9,128 nt of DNA from Spirochaetaceae bacterium (GTDB lineage: Bacteria > Spirochaetota > Spirochaetia > PWKH01). Positions 1 through 6,486 of the stretch are shown one piece after another. Within the stretch, counting starts at the first letter, position 1; every line of letters begins with the position of its first letter. The notes beneath the pieces are model-generated. The model had not been told where the DNA came from, ran no database searches, and saw only the letters and a list, made by a program, of their open reading frames with translations. The stretch spans positions 1-9,128 of the forward strand of contig PWNW01000239.1 in NCBI GenBank assembly GCA_003557605.1, in the 5' to 3' direction. The translations under genes and the position numbers were made by a program.

Positions 1-1703
1 ATGCGTTTGAGTTTTTCACGGGATTCACTAGATATTCCCTCGACTGCATCATAGGAAAATTCCGCAGGGATTCTCATCCGTTCCATCTTTTCAAAACGCC
101 GCACCTGTATTTCCTGGCGCTTGATGTACCCCTCATATTTAATGTCAAGTTCAGCCTGCCTAAGATGCTCCTGGTCAAACTCCTGAAATTCCGGCAGCAG
201 ATCATAAATGCTCACCTCAGGGCTTTTCAGATGCTGCTGCAGAGGTTTTCCTCCCGGAAGCTTCTGATTTCTGAGAAGTTCCTTAATCTGATCAATTCGC
301 CGCATTTTTTCACGAAATACCTCCATAGCCTCTTCTGACTGCATACCTATGCGCCAGGCTGTATCCATAAGTCTTTGGTCTGCAGAATCATGACGGAGGC
401 TCAGCCGGTATTCCGCTCGTGAGGTAAACATCCGGTATGGTTCATTGGTCCCCCTGGTTACCAGATCATCAATCAGTACGCCTGTATAGGCTTCGGAGCG
501 GGAAAGGATCAGCGGAGGCTCACCCTGCAGCTTTAAGGCGCTGTTTATTCCCGCCATCAGACCCTGGCATGCCGCTTCCTCGTATCCCGACGTGCCGTTG
601 GTCTGTCCTGCAATATACAGATATTCAATCTGCTTTGTCTCCAAAGTCGGATAGAGCTGCAGAGGATCAATATAGTCATATTCAACCGCATAGCCCGGCC
701 GCATGATCTGGGCTGATTCCATTCCCTCAATGGTATGGATGAAATCCTCCTGCACCTTTTCAGGAAGGGAAGATGAGATGCCGTTGAGATACATCTCTTC
801 AGTCCCGAGTCCCTCGGGCTCTACAAATATCTGGTGGCGAAGCCGTTCAGGGAACCGTACCACCTTATCCTCAATTGAAGGGCAGTATCTTGGGCCTAAA
901 CCTATAATTTTTCCACCGTACAGCGGAGAAGTGTGCATGTTTTCCGAGATAATGCGGTGCGTCTCTTCGTTGGTATAGGTTATCCAGCAGGGGAGCGAAG
1001 GTCTGGTGATGTTCTTCACGGTAAATGAGAAATTCTGCTGCACCGGATCTCCTTCCTGCTTCTCCATCCGTTCAAGATCAAGGGAGCTCTTTCTTACCCT
1101 GGCAGGAGTGCCGGTCTTCATGCGCCCGACGGTGAATCCGATGGACCTGAGATATGAACCCAGCCCTAAGGCTGCGGGCTCTCCCAGCCTCCCCTCTTCA
1201 GCATGATAATCCCCGATAAAAATCCTGCCGTCCATAAAGGTACCGGTGGTCAGAACCACGGTCCTGCAGGTTATGGTGTTCCCCCGGAGAGTGACCACCC
1301 CCCGAATTGTTCTTCCAGATGCATCAAGAAGCAATGAAGTGACCGTATCCTGAAACAGCTGAAGGCCGGGCCTTGACTCCAATGTTTCCTTTGCCAGTCT
1401 GCTGTAGCTGTATTTGTCCGCCTGTGCACGTGGCGCCTGAACTGCCGGACCTCGTCTCTGGTTAAGAATACGAAACTGGATCATCGTCCGGTCTATCAGC
1501 GAACCCATGATTCCGCCGAGGGCATCAACTTCACGGACAATGTTCCCCTTGGCCAGTCCGCCGATCGCAGGATTGCATGAAAGCCTCCCTACCGCATCAA
1601 GATTCTGGGTTATCAGGAGGGCGGCAAACCCAAGCTTCTCCAGTGCAAGGGCCGCCTCTATCCCTGCATGCCCTGCTCCAATTACCACTGCATCAGTATC
1701 CAT
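1..1703 (-). CDS. mnmG: MnmG (GidA), tRNA uridine-5-carboxymethylaminomethyl modification enzyme, 3' end cut off
   Basis: FAD-dependent subunit of the cytoplasmic MnmE-MnmG complex, which installs the (carboxymethyl)aminomethyl group at C5 of wobble U34 in certain tRNAs. I translated it by hand on the minus strand. The N-terminus MDTDAVVIGAGHAGIEAAL carries the GxGxxG dinucleotide fold (about residues 8-13), followed by CNPAIGGLAKGN. Both GidA family signatures are present: GPRYCPSIEDK near residue 270 and AGQTNGTSGYEEAACQG near residue 363, then PYRMFTSRAEYRLSLRHDSA. There are 567 complete codons and no stop before the left edge. The family is usually about 620-630 residues, so roughly 60 C-terminal residues (part of the MnmE/tRNA-binding region) are missing. 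The start follows the mnmE stop by 11 bp. A second ATG 10 bp downstream is out of frame, so the first ATG is preferred. It is almost certainly cotranscribed with mnmE. Confidence 0.97.
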   Translation of the reverse strand, partial: MDTDAVVIGAGHAGIEAALALEKLGFAALLITQNLDAVGRLSCNPAIGGLAKGNIVREVDALGGIMGSLIDRTMIQFRILNQRRGPAVQAPRAQADKYSYSRLAKETLESRPGLQLFQDTVTSLLLDASGRTIRGVVTLRGNTITCRTVVLTTGTFMDGRIFIGDYHAEEGRLGEPAALGLGSYLRSIGFTVGRMKTGTPARVRKSSLDLERMEKQEGDPVQQNFSFTVKNITRPSLPCWITYTNEETHRIISENMHTSPLYGGKIIGLGPRYCPSIEDKVVRFPERLRHQIFVEPEGLGTEEMYLNGISSSLPEKVQEDFIHTIEGMESAQIMRPGYAVEYDYIDPLQLYPTLETKQIEYLYIAGQTNGTSGYEEAACQGLMAGINSALKLQGEPPLILSRSEAYTGVLIDDLVTRGTNEPYRMFTSRAEYRLSLRHDSADQRLMDTAWRIGMQSEEAMEVFREKMRRIDQIKELLRNQKLPGGKPLQQHLKSPEVSIYDLLPEFQEFDQEHLRQAELDIKYEGYIKRQEIQVRRFEKMERMRIPAEFSYDAVEGISSESREKLKR

Positions 1704-1705
1704 CA

Positions 1706-1716
1706 CCTTCAATCCT
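1706..1716 (-). promoter_or_regulatory. Ribosome binding region of mnmG overlapping the mnmE stop codon
   Basis: Reading on the minus strand, AGGA at 1716-1713 uses the last two bases of the mnmE TAG stop and lies 9 nt before the mnmG ATG. A second purine run, GAAGG at 1710-1706, is only 2 nt from the ATG and probably too close. The overlap of stop codon and ribosome binding site suggests translational coupling of mnmE and mnmG (inference). Confidence 0.55.
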
Positions 1717-3091
1717 ATTTACCGACACAGAAGCCGGAAAAAATTCTTTCGAGAATATCATCTGACGTGACCTCCCCGGTCAGCTGTCCAAGGGCATCAA
1801 GGGCATCATGCAGTTCCGAAGCAAGTATATCCACCGGCATCTGCTCATCCGAGGCCTTGAGAAACATCTTCAGCGCATCAGATGCACGGTCCAGCAGTTC
1901 CTTCTGCCGTAAGGAATCGATCATTACCTGCTCCTGTTCAATGGAGGCAGCCCGATTTCCCAGCAGCCGGCCCAGTACAGTCTGCTCCAGTTCGTGGAAC
2001 CCCTGGGCAGTCAGGGCACTTACCGCTATAGTTCCCTCCGGGGCTTCCATTGCATGGGGGCTGTCGGCTTTATTCCAGAGAAACAGATATGAAGGATTTC
2101 CCAGCTGCTGCTGGAAAAACTGCGCTTCCTGCTCATTCATCCCGGTTATTCCGTCAAACACATGCAGCACCAGATCAGATTTTTGAACAATATCTAGGCT
2201 TCTTCGTATCCCTTCCTGTTCAACTGCATCAAAGGCATCTCTGACCCCCGCAGTATCAAACAGGCGGGCCGGCATGCCCTCAATGGAAATCCAGGACTCA
2301 ATATAGTCACGGGTGGTCCCGTGAACCTCCGAGACGATGGAACGGTCCTCCTTGAGAAACAGATTGAACAGTGATGATTTCCCTGCATTGGTTTTTCCGG
2401 CAAATGCTATTGATGCACCTTCGTGGAACATTCTTCCCGTGCGGTAGGACTGTGCCAGCTGGGAAATGTGTTCCATTGCTTCTTCAGCTTGGTCAAGAGG
2501 AATACTCACCTCTCCTCCAATTTCATCCTCAGCATAATCCAGCTGCACCTCCAGGATGCTCAGAATATCAGCGAGACGCTGTTTCACCTGCTCAATCCTG
2601 TCAAAGAGTGCCCCTGAGAGCCTGTTGAGGGCAAACCTATGGGCTTTCCCTGACTTTGAGCTGACAATTTCCTGGACCGCCTCTGCTCTGGTGAGATCAA
2701 TCTTTCCGTGAAGAAATGCCCTAAAGGTAAATTCTCCGGGCAGGGCATCCCGGAATCCAGCTTTACTGAGGGCTTTCAGTATTGCCTCAATACCCGGAAG
2801 GCTGCCGTGGCAGAATACCTCAACACTGTCCTCGCCGGTGTACCCCCCGGGAGCACGATATACACCGAGCACCACGTCATCAAGAGGTTCGCTGGTGTCA
2901 GGATGGAGGAAGAGGCCGTGCACAAGCCGTCCATGATCAGCATTGATCAGCAGATCAGGTTCTGAAAAACAGCGGGATACAGTACTGATGGAACCGTCAC
3001 CGGAACATCTGATGACCGCCAAGGCGCTTGCCGCAAAGGGCGTTGCAAGGGCAGCGATCAGGTCTTCGGTATCATAGTTTCCTGCATTCAT
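1715..3091 (-). CDS. mnmE: MnmE (TrmE), tRNA modification GTPase
   Basis: Potassium-activated GTPase that works with MnmG in modifying tRNA wobble U34. The protein is 458 residues, normal for the family. Residues 1 to about 119 form the formyl-THF-binding domain, followed by a helical domain that embeds the G domain at about 215-380. The GTPase motifs are complete: G1 GKTNAGKS at 232-239 (a Thr replaces the more usual Pro of GxPNxGKS), K-loop/G2 GTTRDY at 258-263, G3 DTAG at 279-282 and G4 NKAD at 340-343. The C-terminus FCVGK has the catalytically important Cys455 of the CxGK motif. The ATG at 3091 has no Shine-Dalgarno sequence; the upstream bases are pyrimidine-rich (TCCTTCCAG). A strong promoter ends 8 bp before it, which supports this start and suggests a leaderless or nearly leaderless transcript. 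The PP2C gene ends 51 bp upstream, and mnmG starts 11 bp downstream. Confidence 0.98.
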   Translation of the reverse strand: MNAGNYDTEDLIAALATPFAASALAVIRCSGDGSISTVSRCFSEPDLLINADHGRLVHGLFLHPDTSEPLDDVVLGVYRAPGGYTGEDSVEVFCHGSLPGIEAILKALSKAGFRDALPGEFTFRAFLHGKIDLTRAEAVQEIVSSKSGKAHRFALNRLSGALFDRIEQVKQRLADILSILEVQLDYAEDEIGGEVSIPLDQAEEAMEHISQLAQSYRTGRMFHEGASIAFAGKTNAGKSSLFNLFLKEDRSIVSEVHGTTRDYIESWISIEGMPARLFDTAGVRDAFDAVEQEGIRRSLDIVQKSDLVLHVFDGITGMNEQEAQFFQQQLGNPSYLFLWNKADSPHAMEAPEGTIAVSALTAQGFHELEQTVLGRLLGNRAASIEQEQVMIDSLRQKELLDRASDALKMFLKASDEQMPVDILASELHDALDALGQLTGEVTSDDILERIFSGFCVGK

Positions 3092-3099
3092 CTGGAAGG

Positions 3100-3128
3100 A
3101 GTATAATCAAGTGAAGGTATTGTATCAA
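3100..3128 (-). promoter_or_regulatory. Sigma70-like promoter of mnmE
   Basis: On the minus strand, TTGATA (3128-3123) and TATACT (3105-3100) are separated by exactly 17 bp, each with one mismatch per hexamer to the consensus. It lies in the 51-bp gap between the PP2C stop and the mnmE ATG. Transcription would begin about 7 nt past the -10, at 3093-3091, so at or just before the A of the start codon. mnmE-mnmG may therefore be transcribed both from here and by read-through from the PP2C gene. Confidence 0.7.
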
Positions 3129-3142
3129 CCGGAGATGCCGTA

Positions 3143-3871
3143 TCAGATTTCCATCAGCAGCACCGTAATGTTGTCTCTGCCGCTTGCTTGGTTCGCTGCG
3201 TTAACAAGGGCCTCAGTCTTTTCATCAAGTGACCCTTCTGAAATGATGCAGGATGCAATTTCTTCTTCGGAGATCTCATCGGTAAGTCCGTCGCTGCATA
3301 AAAGAATCAAGTCTCCGGGAGAAACCTCTCTGCTGAGCATGCAGATATCCTGTTTTCCAAGTTCCGGTTTCAGCCCTACCGCCATATTGACCAAATGGTT
3401 CATCGGATGACTGCGCATCTGGTCTTTTGTGATAGCTCCCTGGATGTAAAGGTCCCAGACAAAGGACTGATCTTCTGTCACCTGCACCAGTTTTTTGCCC
3501 GTAAGCACATAAGCCCGGCTGTCTCCTACAGATACAAACCATGCGGTGTTTCCTTCGGTCCAGACTGCTGTCAGGGTGGTTCCCATACCCATATATTCAT
3601 CTTCAGAAGCAGAAAGGTGCCACACCCGGGCATTTGCCCGCTGCAGCGCACGGAATAATGCCTCCCCGATATCATCGGTCTGCTTTAAAAGTTCAATGCA
3701 TGTGCTTCTCATCATTTCGGCGGCTTCCTCACTGGCAACCTCCCCTGCAAGGCATCCGCCCATGCCGTCGCAAACGACAGCGAGCATCCCTTCTCCCAAC
3801 TGCTGTGTCAATGCGTAATCTTCATTCTGGTCCCGAAAACTTCCAATATCCGAATTCAAACTCCACTGCAT
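3143..3871 (-). CDS. PP2C-family Ser/Thr protein phosphatase (PrpC/Stp type)
   Basis: Metal-dependent, probably cytoplasmic phosphatase that removes phosphate from Ser/Thr residues; such enzymes usually oppose Hanks-type kinases. It is 242 residues, a single PP2C domain with no membrane segment. Motifs in order: RDQNED at 13-18, DGMGG at 35-39, GMGTTL at 95-100, VGDSRAY at 115-121, SDGLTDEI at 193-200 and GRDN at 231-234, so the aspartates of the two-metal centre are present. The reading frame extends upstream to an ATG at 3931, but that start lies upstream of the -10 of a good promoter and would add 20 residues unlike the family. The ATG at 3871 (MQWSLNSDIG) gives the typical N-terminus and has a GCAGG purine stretch 6 nt ahead. 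No partner kinase is visible in the window, so its target is unknown. Confidence 0.95.
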   Translation of the reverse strand: MQWSLNSDIGSFRDQNEDYALTQQLGEGMLAVVCDGMGGCLAGEVASEEAAEMMRSTCIELLKQTDDIGEALFRALQRANARVWHLSASEDEYMGMGTTLTAVWTEGNTAWFVSVGDSRAYVLTGKKLVQVTEDQSFVWDLYIQGAITKDQMRSHPMNHLVNMAVGLKPELGKQDICMLSREVSPGDLILLCSDGLTDEISEEEIASCIISEGSLDEKTEALVNAANQASGRDNITVLLMEI

Positions 3872-3898
3872 ATTCAGCCTGCCTTTTCTCGTACCTAT

Positions 3899-3910
3899 AA
3901 GTATATACTT
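3899..3910. repeat. 12-bp perfect palindrome AAGTATATACTT on the PP2C promoter -10
   Basis: AAGTATATACTT is self-complementary over 12 bp and contains the minus-strand -10 hexamer (TATACT, 3905-3900). It also gives a TATACT on the plus strand, but that one has no acceptable -35 at 16-18 bp. It may be only an AT-rich promoter core or an operator half shared by the divergent genes; the sequence alone cannot decide. Confidence 0.35.
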
Positions 3911-3928
3911 CTTTGGTTCAGCTCTCAA
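3900..3928 (-). promoter_or_regulatory. Sigma70-like promoter of the PP2C gene
   Basis: On the minus strand, TTGAGA (3928-3923) and TATACT (3905-3900) are 17 bp apart. Transcription would start near 3893, leaving a leader of about 20 nt before the ATG at 3871. This position rules out the longer upstream start at 3931 for transcripts from this promoter. It is back to back with the plus-strand promoter at 3944-3972. Confidence 0.7.
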
Positions 3929-3943
3929 CACCCATTATGCAAA

Positions 3944-3972
3944 TTGACCTTCTTCCCCGGCAACGGTAGGAT
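3944..3972 (+). promoter_or_regulatory. Probable sigma70-like promoter of the inositol monophosphatase family gene
   Basis: TTGACC (3944-3949) and TAGGAT (3967-3972) are separated by 17 bp. The -35 is strong, while the -10 matches the consensus at four of six positions. The start point would fall near 3979, giving a leader of only about 10 nt that would include little of the ribosome binding site at 3977-3982. The first three bases of the -35 are also an in-frame TTG that could be misread as a start codon. Confidence 0.5.
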
Positions 3973-3976
3973 AGGC

Positions 3977-3982
3977 GAGGAG
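3977..3982 (+). promoter_or_regulatory. Shine-Dalgarno sequence deciding the IMPase start
   Basis: GAGGAG lies 6 nt before the ATG at 3989. It supports this ATG over the in-frame TTG at 3944, which has no ribosome binding site and overlaps a -35 element. Confidence 0.7.
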
Positions 3983-3988
3983 AGCATC

Positions 3989-4804
3989 ATGAATGAATCT
4001 TTTTTCACCGACCTGCTTAAGATACTACGGGAAGTTGGTTCGTACCAGCTTGCAGCATTCCGATCCAATACCTTCGAAAGCTCTGTAAAAAACAGCTTTG
4101 AAATGGTATCAGAGATTGATGTGGAAAGTGAGCGCCGACTGCACCGCATGCTGACCGACCTAGTACCGGGCAGTTCCTTTTACGGAGAGGAGACAGTTCA
4201 GGAACGCGGGAACTCCCTTACCTGGGTTGTTGATCCGATTGACGGTACCGCAAACTATGTGTCAGGATATGACATATGGACAATATCAACGGCGCTTGTA
4301 AACGGTGATACAGTTGAAGCTGCTATGGTATACCGTCCTTTCACCGACGAGTATTTTCATGCTGAAAAGGGGAACGGGGCCTGGTATCAGAACAGACTTC
4401 TTCCGAAAAGACCTCCAGGGACCCTCCGGGACAGCCTGATAGGAACGGGATTTCCCTTTCGTTCCCCTGATTCTGAAAAACAATTCTTCACCTGTGCCAG
4501 TCAGATGCTCAAATCCTGCAGAGATTTACGGAGAAGCGGATCCGCAGCGCTTGATCTCTGCTTTACCGCAGCTGGGTTTCTTCAAGGATTCTGGGAAATT
4601 GACCTTCAGCCCTACGACATCGCCGCTGGAATTCTCATGCTTCAGGAGACAGGATGCAGGGTTACTGATTTTTTTCAGCGTCCCTTTGATCTGTTTTCCA
4701 GCAAGTCCTTTGCCGCAGCCCCTGAAGGGGTGCATCAGCAGATGTGCGGAATTCTCCAAAGCAGCTACCGTAGTCTTGACCGGATTTTCCGGATACACCC
4801 TTAA
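3989..4804 (+). CDS. Inositol monophosphatase family (SuhB-like) phosphatase
   Basis: Mg2+- and lithium-sensitive-type sugar phosphatase fold; a cytoplasmic enzyme that hydrolyses a phosphate monoester such as inositol 1-phosphate. The true substrate cannot be told from sequence; CysQ-like or fructose-bisphosphatase activity is possible in this superfamily. The protein is 271 residues, normal for the family. Metal-binding motifs are intact: GEE at 66-68, DPIDGT at 82-87, and the C-terminal signature WEIDLQPYDIAAG with Asp210 in place of the common WDxAAG form. A GSAALDLC segment also fits the family. The start at 3989 is chosen from the strong GAGGAG site and the absence of family-like sequence upstream. 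It is divergent from the PP2C gene and is followed after 31 bp by nfo. If the host makes inositol phospholipids the gene could belong there, but nothing nearby shows it. Confidence 0.93.
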   Translation: MNESFFTDLLKILREVGSYQLAAFRSNTFESSVKNSFEMVSEIDVESERRLHRMLTDLVPGSSFYGEETVQERGNSLTWVVDPIDGTANYVSGYDIWTISTALVNGDTVEAAMVYRPFTDEYFHAEKGNGAWYQNRLLPKRPPGTLRDSLIGTGFPFRSPDSEKQFFTCASQMLKSCRDLRRSGSAALDLCFTAAGFLQGFWEIDLQPYDIAAGILMLQETGCRVTDFFQRPFDLFSSKSFAAAPEGVHQQMCGILQSSYRSLDRIFRIHP

Positions 4805-4829
4805 CGTATCGAATGTTTCATAGTATAGT
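4801..4829 (+). promoter_or_regulatory. Possible promoter of nfo overlapping the upstream stop codon
   Basis: TATAGT (4824-4829) is a good -10. At 17 bp upstream lies TTAACG (4801-4806), a modest -35 that contains the stop codon of the preceding gene. The -10 ends 6 bp before the nfo ATG, so transcripts would begin at or next to the start codon. No Shine-Dalgarno sequence is visible in the 31-bp gap, which is consistent with a leaderless mRNA. Confidence 0.45.
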
Positions 4830-4835
4830 GCGTTT

Positions 4836-5684
4836 ATGAAATATATCGGAGCACATGTTAGCGCATCCGGCGGAGTCAGTGAAGCCCCCCGGAGATCTCT
4901 TGAAATCGGAGGAACTGCCTTTGCCTTATTCACGAAAAACCAGAGGCAGTGGAAGGCAAAGCCGCTTTCAGATCAGGAAATTTCTGAGTTTCAGAAACAG
5001 ATGCAGCTGGCGGGATATACCCCTGAGCAGGTGCTTCCCCACGACTCCTACCTGATAAACCTTGGCAACACCACAACCCCTGAACTTAGGAAGAAGCATG
5101 TGGACAGCTTCTGTGATGAAATGCGGAGGGTATCGCTTTTAGGGCTGGACAGACTCAATTTCCATCCGGGATCACATTTGAATGCTCTTTCTGAAGATGC
5201 ATGCCTCAAAATAATTGCCGAGGGAATAGATATTGGGATCTCTGAAAGCAGCAATGTCCATGCGGTCATTGAGATCACCGCAGGACAGGGGACCAATCTT
5301 GGGTACACATTCGAGCAGATAGCCCGAATCATTGATCACGTGAGACAGGACAGCAGGGTCGGGGTATGCCTTGATACCTGCCATATGTTTGCCGGCGGAT
5401 ATGACATCAGAACCCGTGAAGCCTATGAAAAGACCATGGAATACTTTGAGAAGATCATCGGATTTGATCTGCTGATGGGGCTGCATCTTAATGACGCAAA
5501 GAACAGCCTGGGAAGCAAAGTTGACCGCCATGCAAGCCTTGGCAAGGGTGAACTCGGACTGAACCCCTTCCGGTTTATCATGGAGGACCCGAGGTTTGAC
5601 GGTATTCCCTGCATCCTCGAAACTACGGACCCGGAACTGTGGCCTGAAGAAATTTCTCTGCTGAAAGGATACTGCAATGGCTGA
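4836..5684 (+). CDS. nfo: Endonuclease IV (AP endonuclease, Nfo)
   Basis: Zinc-dependent base-excision-repair enzyme that cuts the DNA backbone 5' of abasic sites and removes 3' blocking groups. At 282 residues it matches the family length. All nine expected metal ligands can be placed: His69, His110, Glu146, Asp180, His183, His217, Asp230, His232 and Glu262, in the motifs PHDSY, HPGSH, EITAGQGTN, LDTCH, HLNDAK, VDRHASLGKG and LET. The N-terminus MKYIGAHVSASGG is the usual family start, so the ATG is well supported although it lacks a ribosome binding site. It follows the IMPase-family gene by 31 bp and overlaps the following phosphodiesterase gene by 8 bp. Confidence 0.98.
   Translation: MKYIGAHVSASGGVSEAPRRSLEIGGTAFALFTKNQRQWKAKPLSDQEISEFQKQMQLAGYTPEQVLPHDSYLINLGNTTTPELRKKHVDSFCDEMRRVSLLGLDRLNFHPGSHLNALSEDACLKIIAEGIDIGISESSNVHAVIEITAGQGTNLGYTFEQIARIIDHVRQDSRVGVCLDTCHMFAGGYDIRTREAYEKTMEYFEKIIGFDLLMGLHLNDAKNSLGSKVDRHASLGKGELGLNPFRFIMEDPRFDGIPCILETTDPELWPEEISLLKGYCNG
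5664..5669 (+). promoter_or_regulatory. Ribosome binding site of the phosphodiesterase gene inside nfo
   Basis: AAAGGA lies within the last codons of nfo, 7 nt before the ATG at 5677. Together with the 8-bp overlap of the two genes, it suggests coupled translation. Confidence 0.65.
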
Positions 5685-6486
5685 ACCTCTTCTTCCCGGA
5701 CTTGAGTGCCCTGCGGTGTTCGGACACAGAGGGTATTCCGCTGCAGCGCCGGAGAACACTATGAGCGCCTTTCATGCATGCATTGAGCACCGCATCCGAG
5801 GCATTGAGCTTGACGTCCATTTATGTGCATCGGGTGAGCTGGTGGTCATCCATGACCATGACACACAGCGGATTACCGGAGTGAAGGGAATCGTAGAGGA
5901 AATGACTCTCAAGGAACTGAAAGACCTTGACGTCGGGTCCTGGTTTTCCCCTGAATTCAGGGATGAAAAAATTCCAACCCTTGAGGAAGTCTTCAGCGCC
6001 TTCGGAGACAGATTATACTATAATATTGAACTGAAATCCCGCAGCAAAAAAGATTTCGGTCTTGCTGAGACCACCTGCAGGCTTATAGAACGGTTCTCCC
6101 TAACCCGACGGTGCATCGTCTCATCATTCAATCCCCTCCAGATCAGGTTTGTAGAAAAGCACAGCCTGGACCATGCGGCCACTTCAGTGATCTTTGCAGA
6201 TGATCCTGAAGTCCCCAAAATCCTCCGGCATGGATTCGGCCGTGTTCTGGTGGATGCTAAGATACTGCAGGTTGAGCATGCTCAGATCACCCCTGAATGG
6301 TTTAAGAGATTTCATGACAGAAAGGGATATCGTGTCATAGGCTGGACGATGGATGATCCTCAGGTTATTCAACGTGCAGTTCAGCTGGGAATTGATGCAT
6401 ATATCTCCGATGACCCGAAACAGGCGGAAATACTCATCAGGGATTATTCAGCACCACCGAAGCAGCCAGTTCTCCAAAGCGTTTAA
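5677..6486 (+). CDS. Glycerophosphodiester phosphodiesterase (GDPD family, cytoplasmic type)
   Basis: Hydrolyses glycerophosphodiesters from phospholipid breakdown to glycerol 3-phosphate and an alcohol. The protein is 269 residues. The catalytic signature is complete: GHRG with His17, PENT at 25-28, IELDVH with Glu44 and Asp46, and VIHDHD with His59. NIELKS at 116-121 and the late GWTMDDP segment also fit. There is no signal peptide or lipobox, so it resembles the cytoplasmic UgpQ-like branch rather than periplasmic GlpQ. The family domain appears to end around DDPKQAEILI; the last 15 or so residues, rich in Pro and Gln, look like an added tail. That tail lies in the 50 bp overlapping the 3' end of the convergent lipoprotein gene. 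It overlaps nfo by 8 bp and has its own AAAGGA site. Confidence 0.95.
   Translation: MAEPLLPGLECPAVFGHRGYSAAAPENTMSAFHACIEHRIRGIELDVHLCASGELVVIHDHDTQRITGVKGIVEEMTLKELKDLDVGSWFSPEFRDEKIPTLEEVFSAFGDRLYYNIELKSRSKKDFGLAETTCRLIERFSLTRRCIVSSFNPLQIRFVEKHSLDHAATSVIFADDPEVPKILRHGFGRVLVDAKILQVEHAQITPEWFKRFHDRKGYRVIGWTMDDPQVIQRAVQLGIDAYISDDPKQAEILIRDYSAPPKQPVLQSV

Noticed and set aside
437..1206. Plus-strand open frames of 60-90 codons across the left end
   Set aside because: They lie antisense to mnmG, whose translation matches the family throughout, and they show no family-like sequence of their own.
3904..3909. Plus-strand TATACT as a second -10 for the IMPase-family gene
   Set aside because: There is no acceptable -35 at 16-18 bp upstream; it is the other half of the palindrome on the PP2C promoter.
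3872..3931. Longer PP2C reading frame starting at the ATG at 3931
   Set aside because: The extra 20 residues are unlike the family, and the region contains the promoter; the -10 lies downstream of that ATG.
3944..3988. Longer IMPase-family frame starting with TTG at 3944
   Set aside because: The TTG is the start of a -35 hexamer and has no ribosome binding site, whereas the ATG at 3989 has GAGGAG at 6 nt.
4780..4792. CCGGA-TTT-TCCGG hairpin near the end of the IMPase-family gene as a terminator
   Set aside because: The stem is only 5 bp, there is no T-run after it, and it lies inside coding sequence.
5172..5759. 195-codon minus-strand open frame across the end of nfo
   Set aside because: It is antisense to nfo and the phosphodiesterase gene, both well supported by catalytic residues; the predicted protein has no recognisable features.
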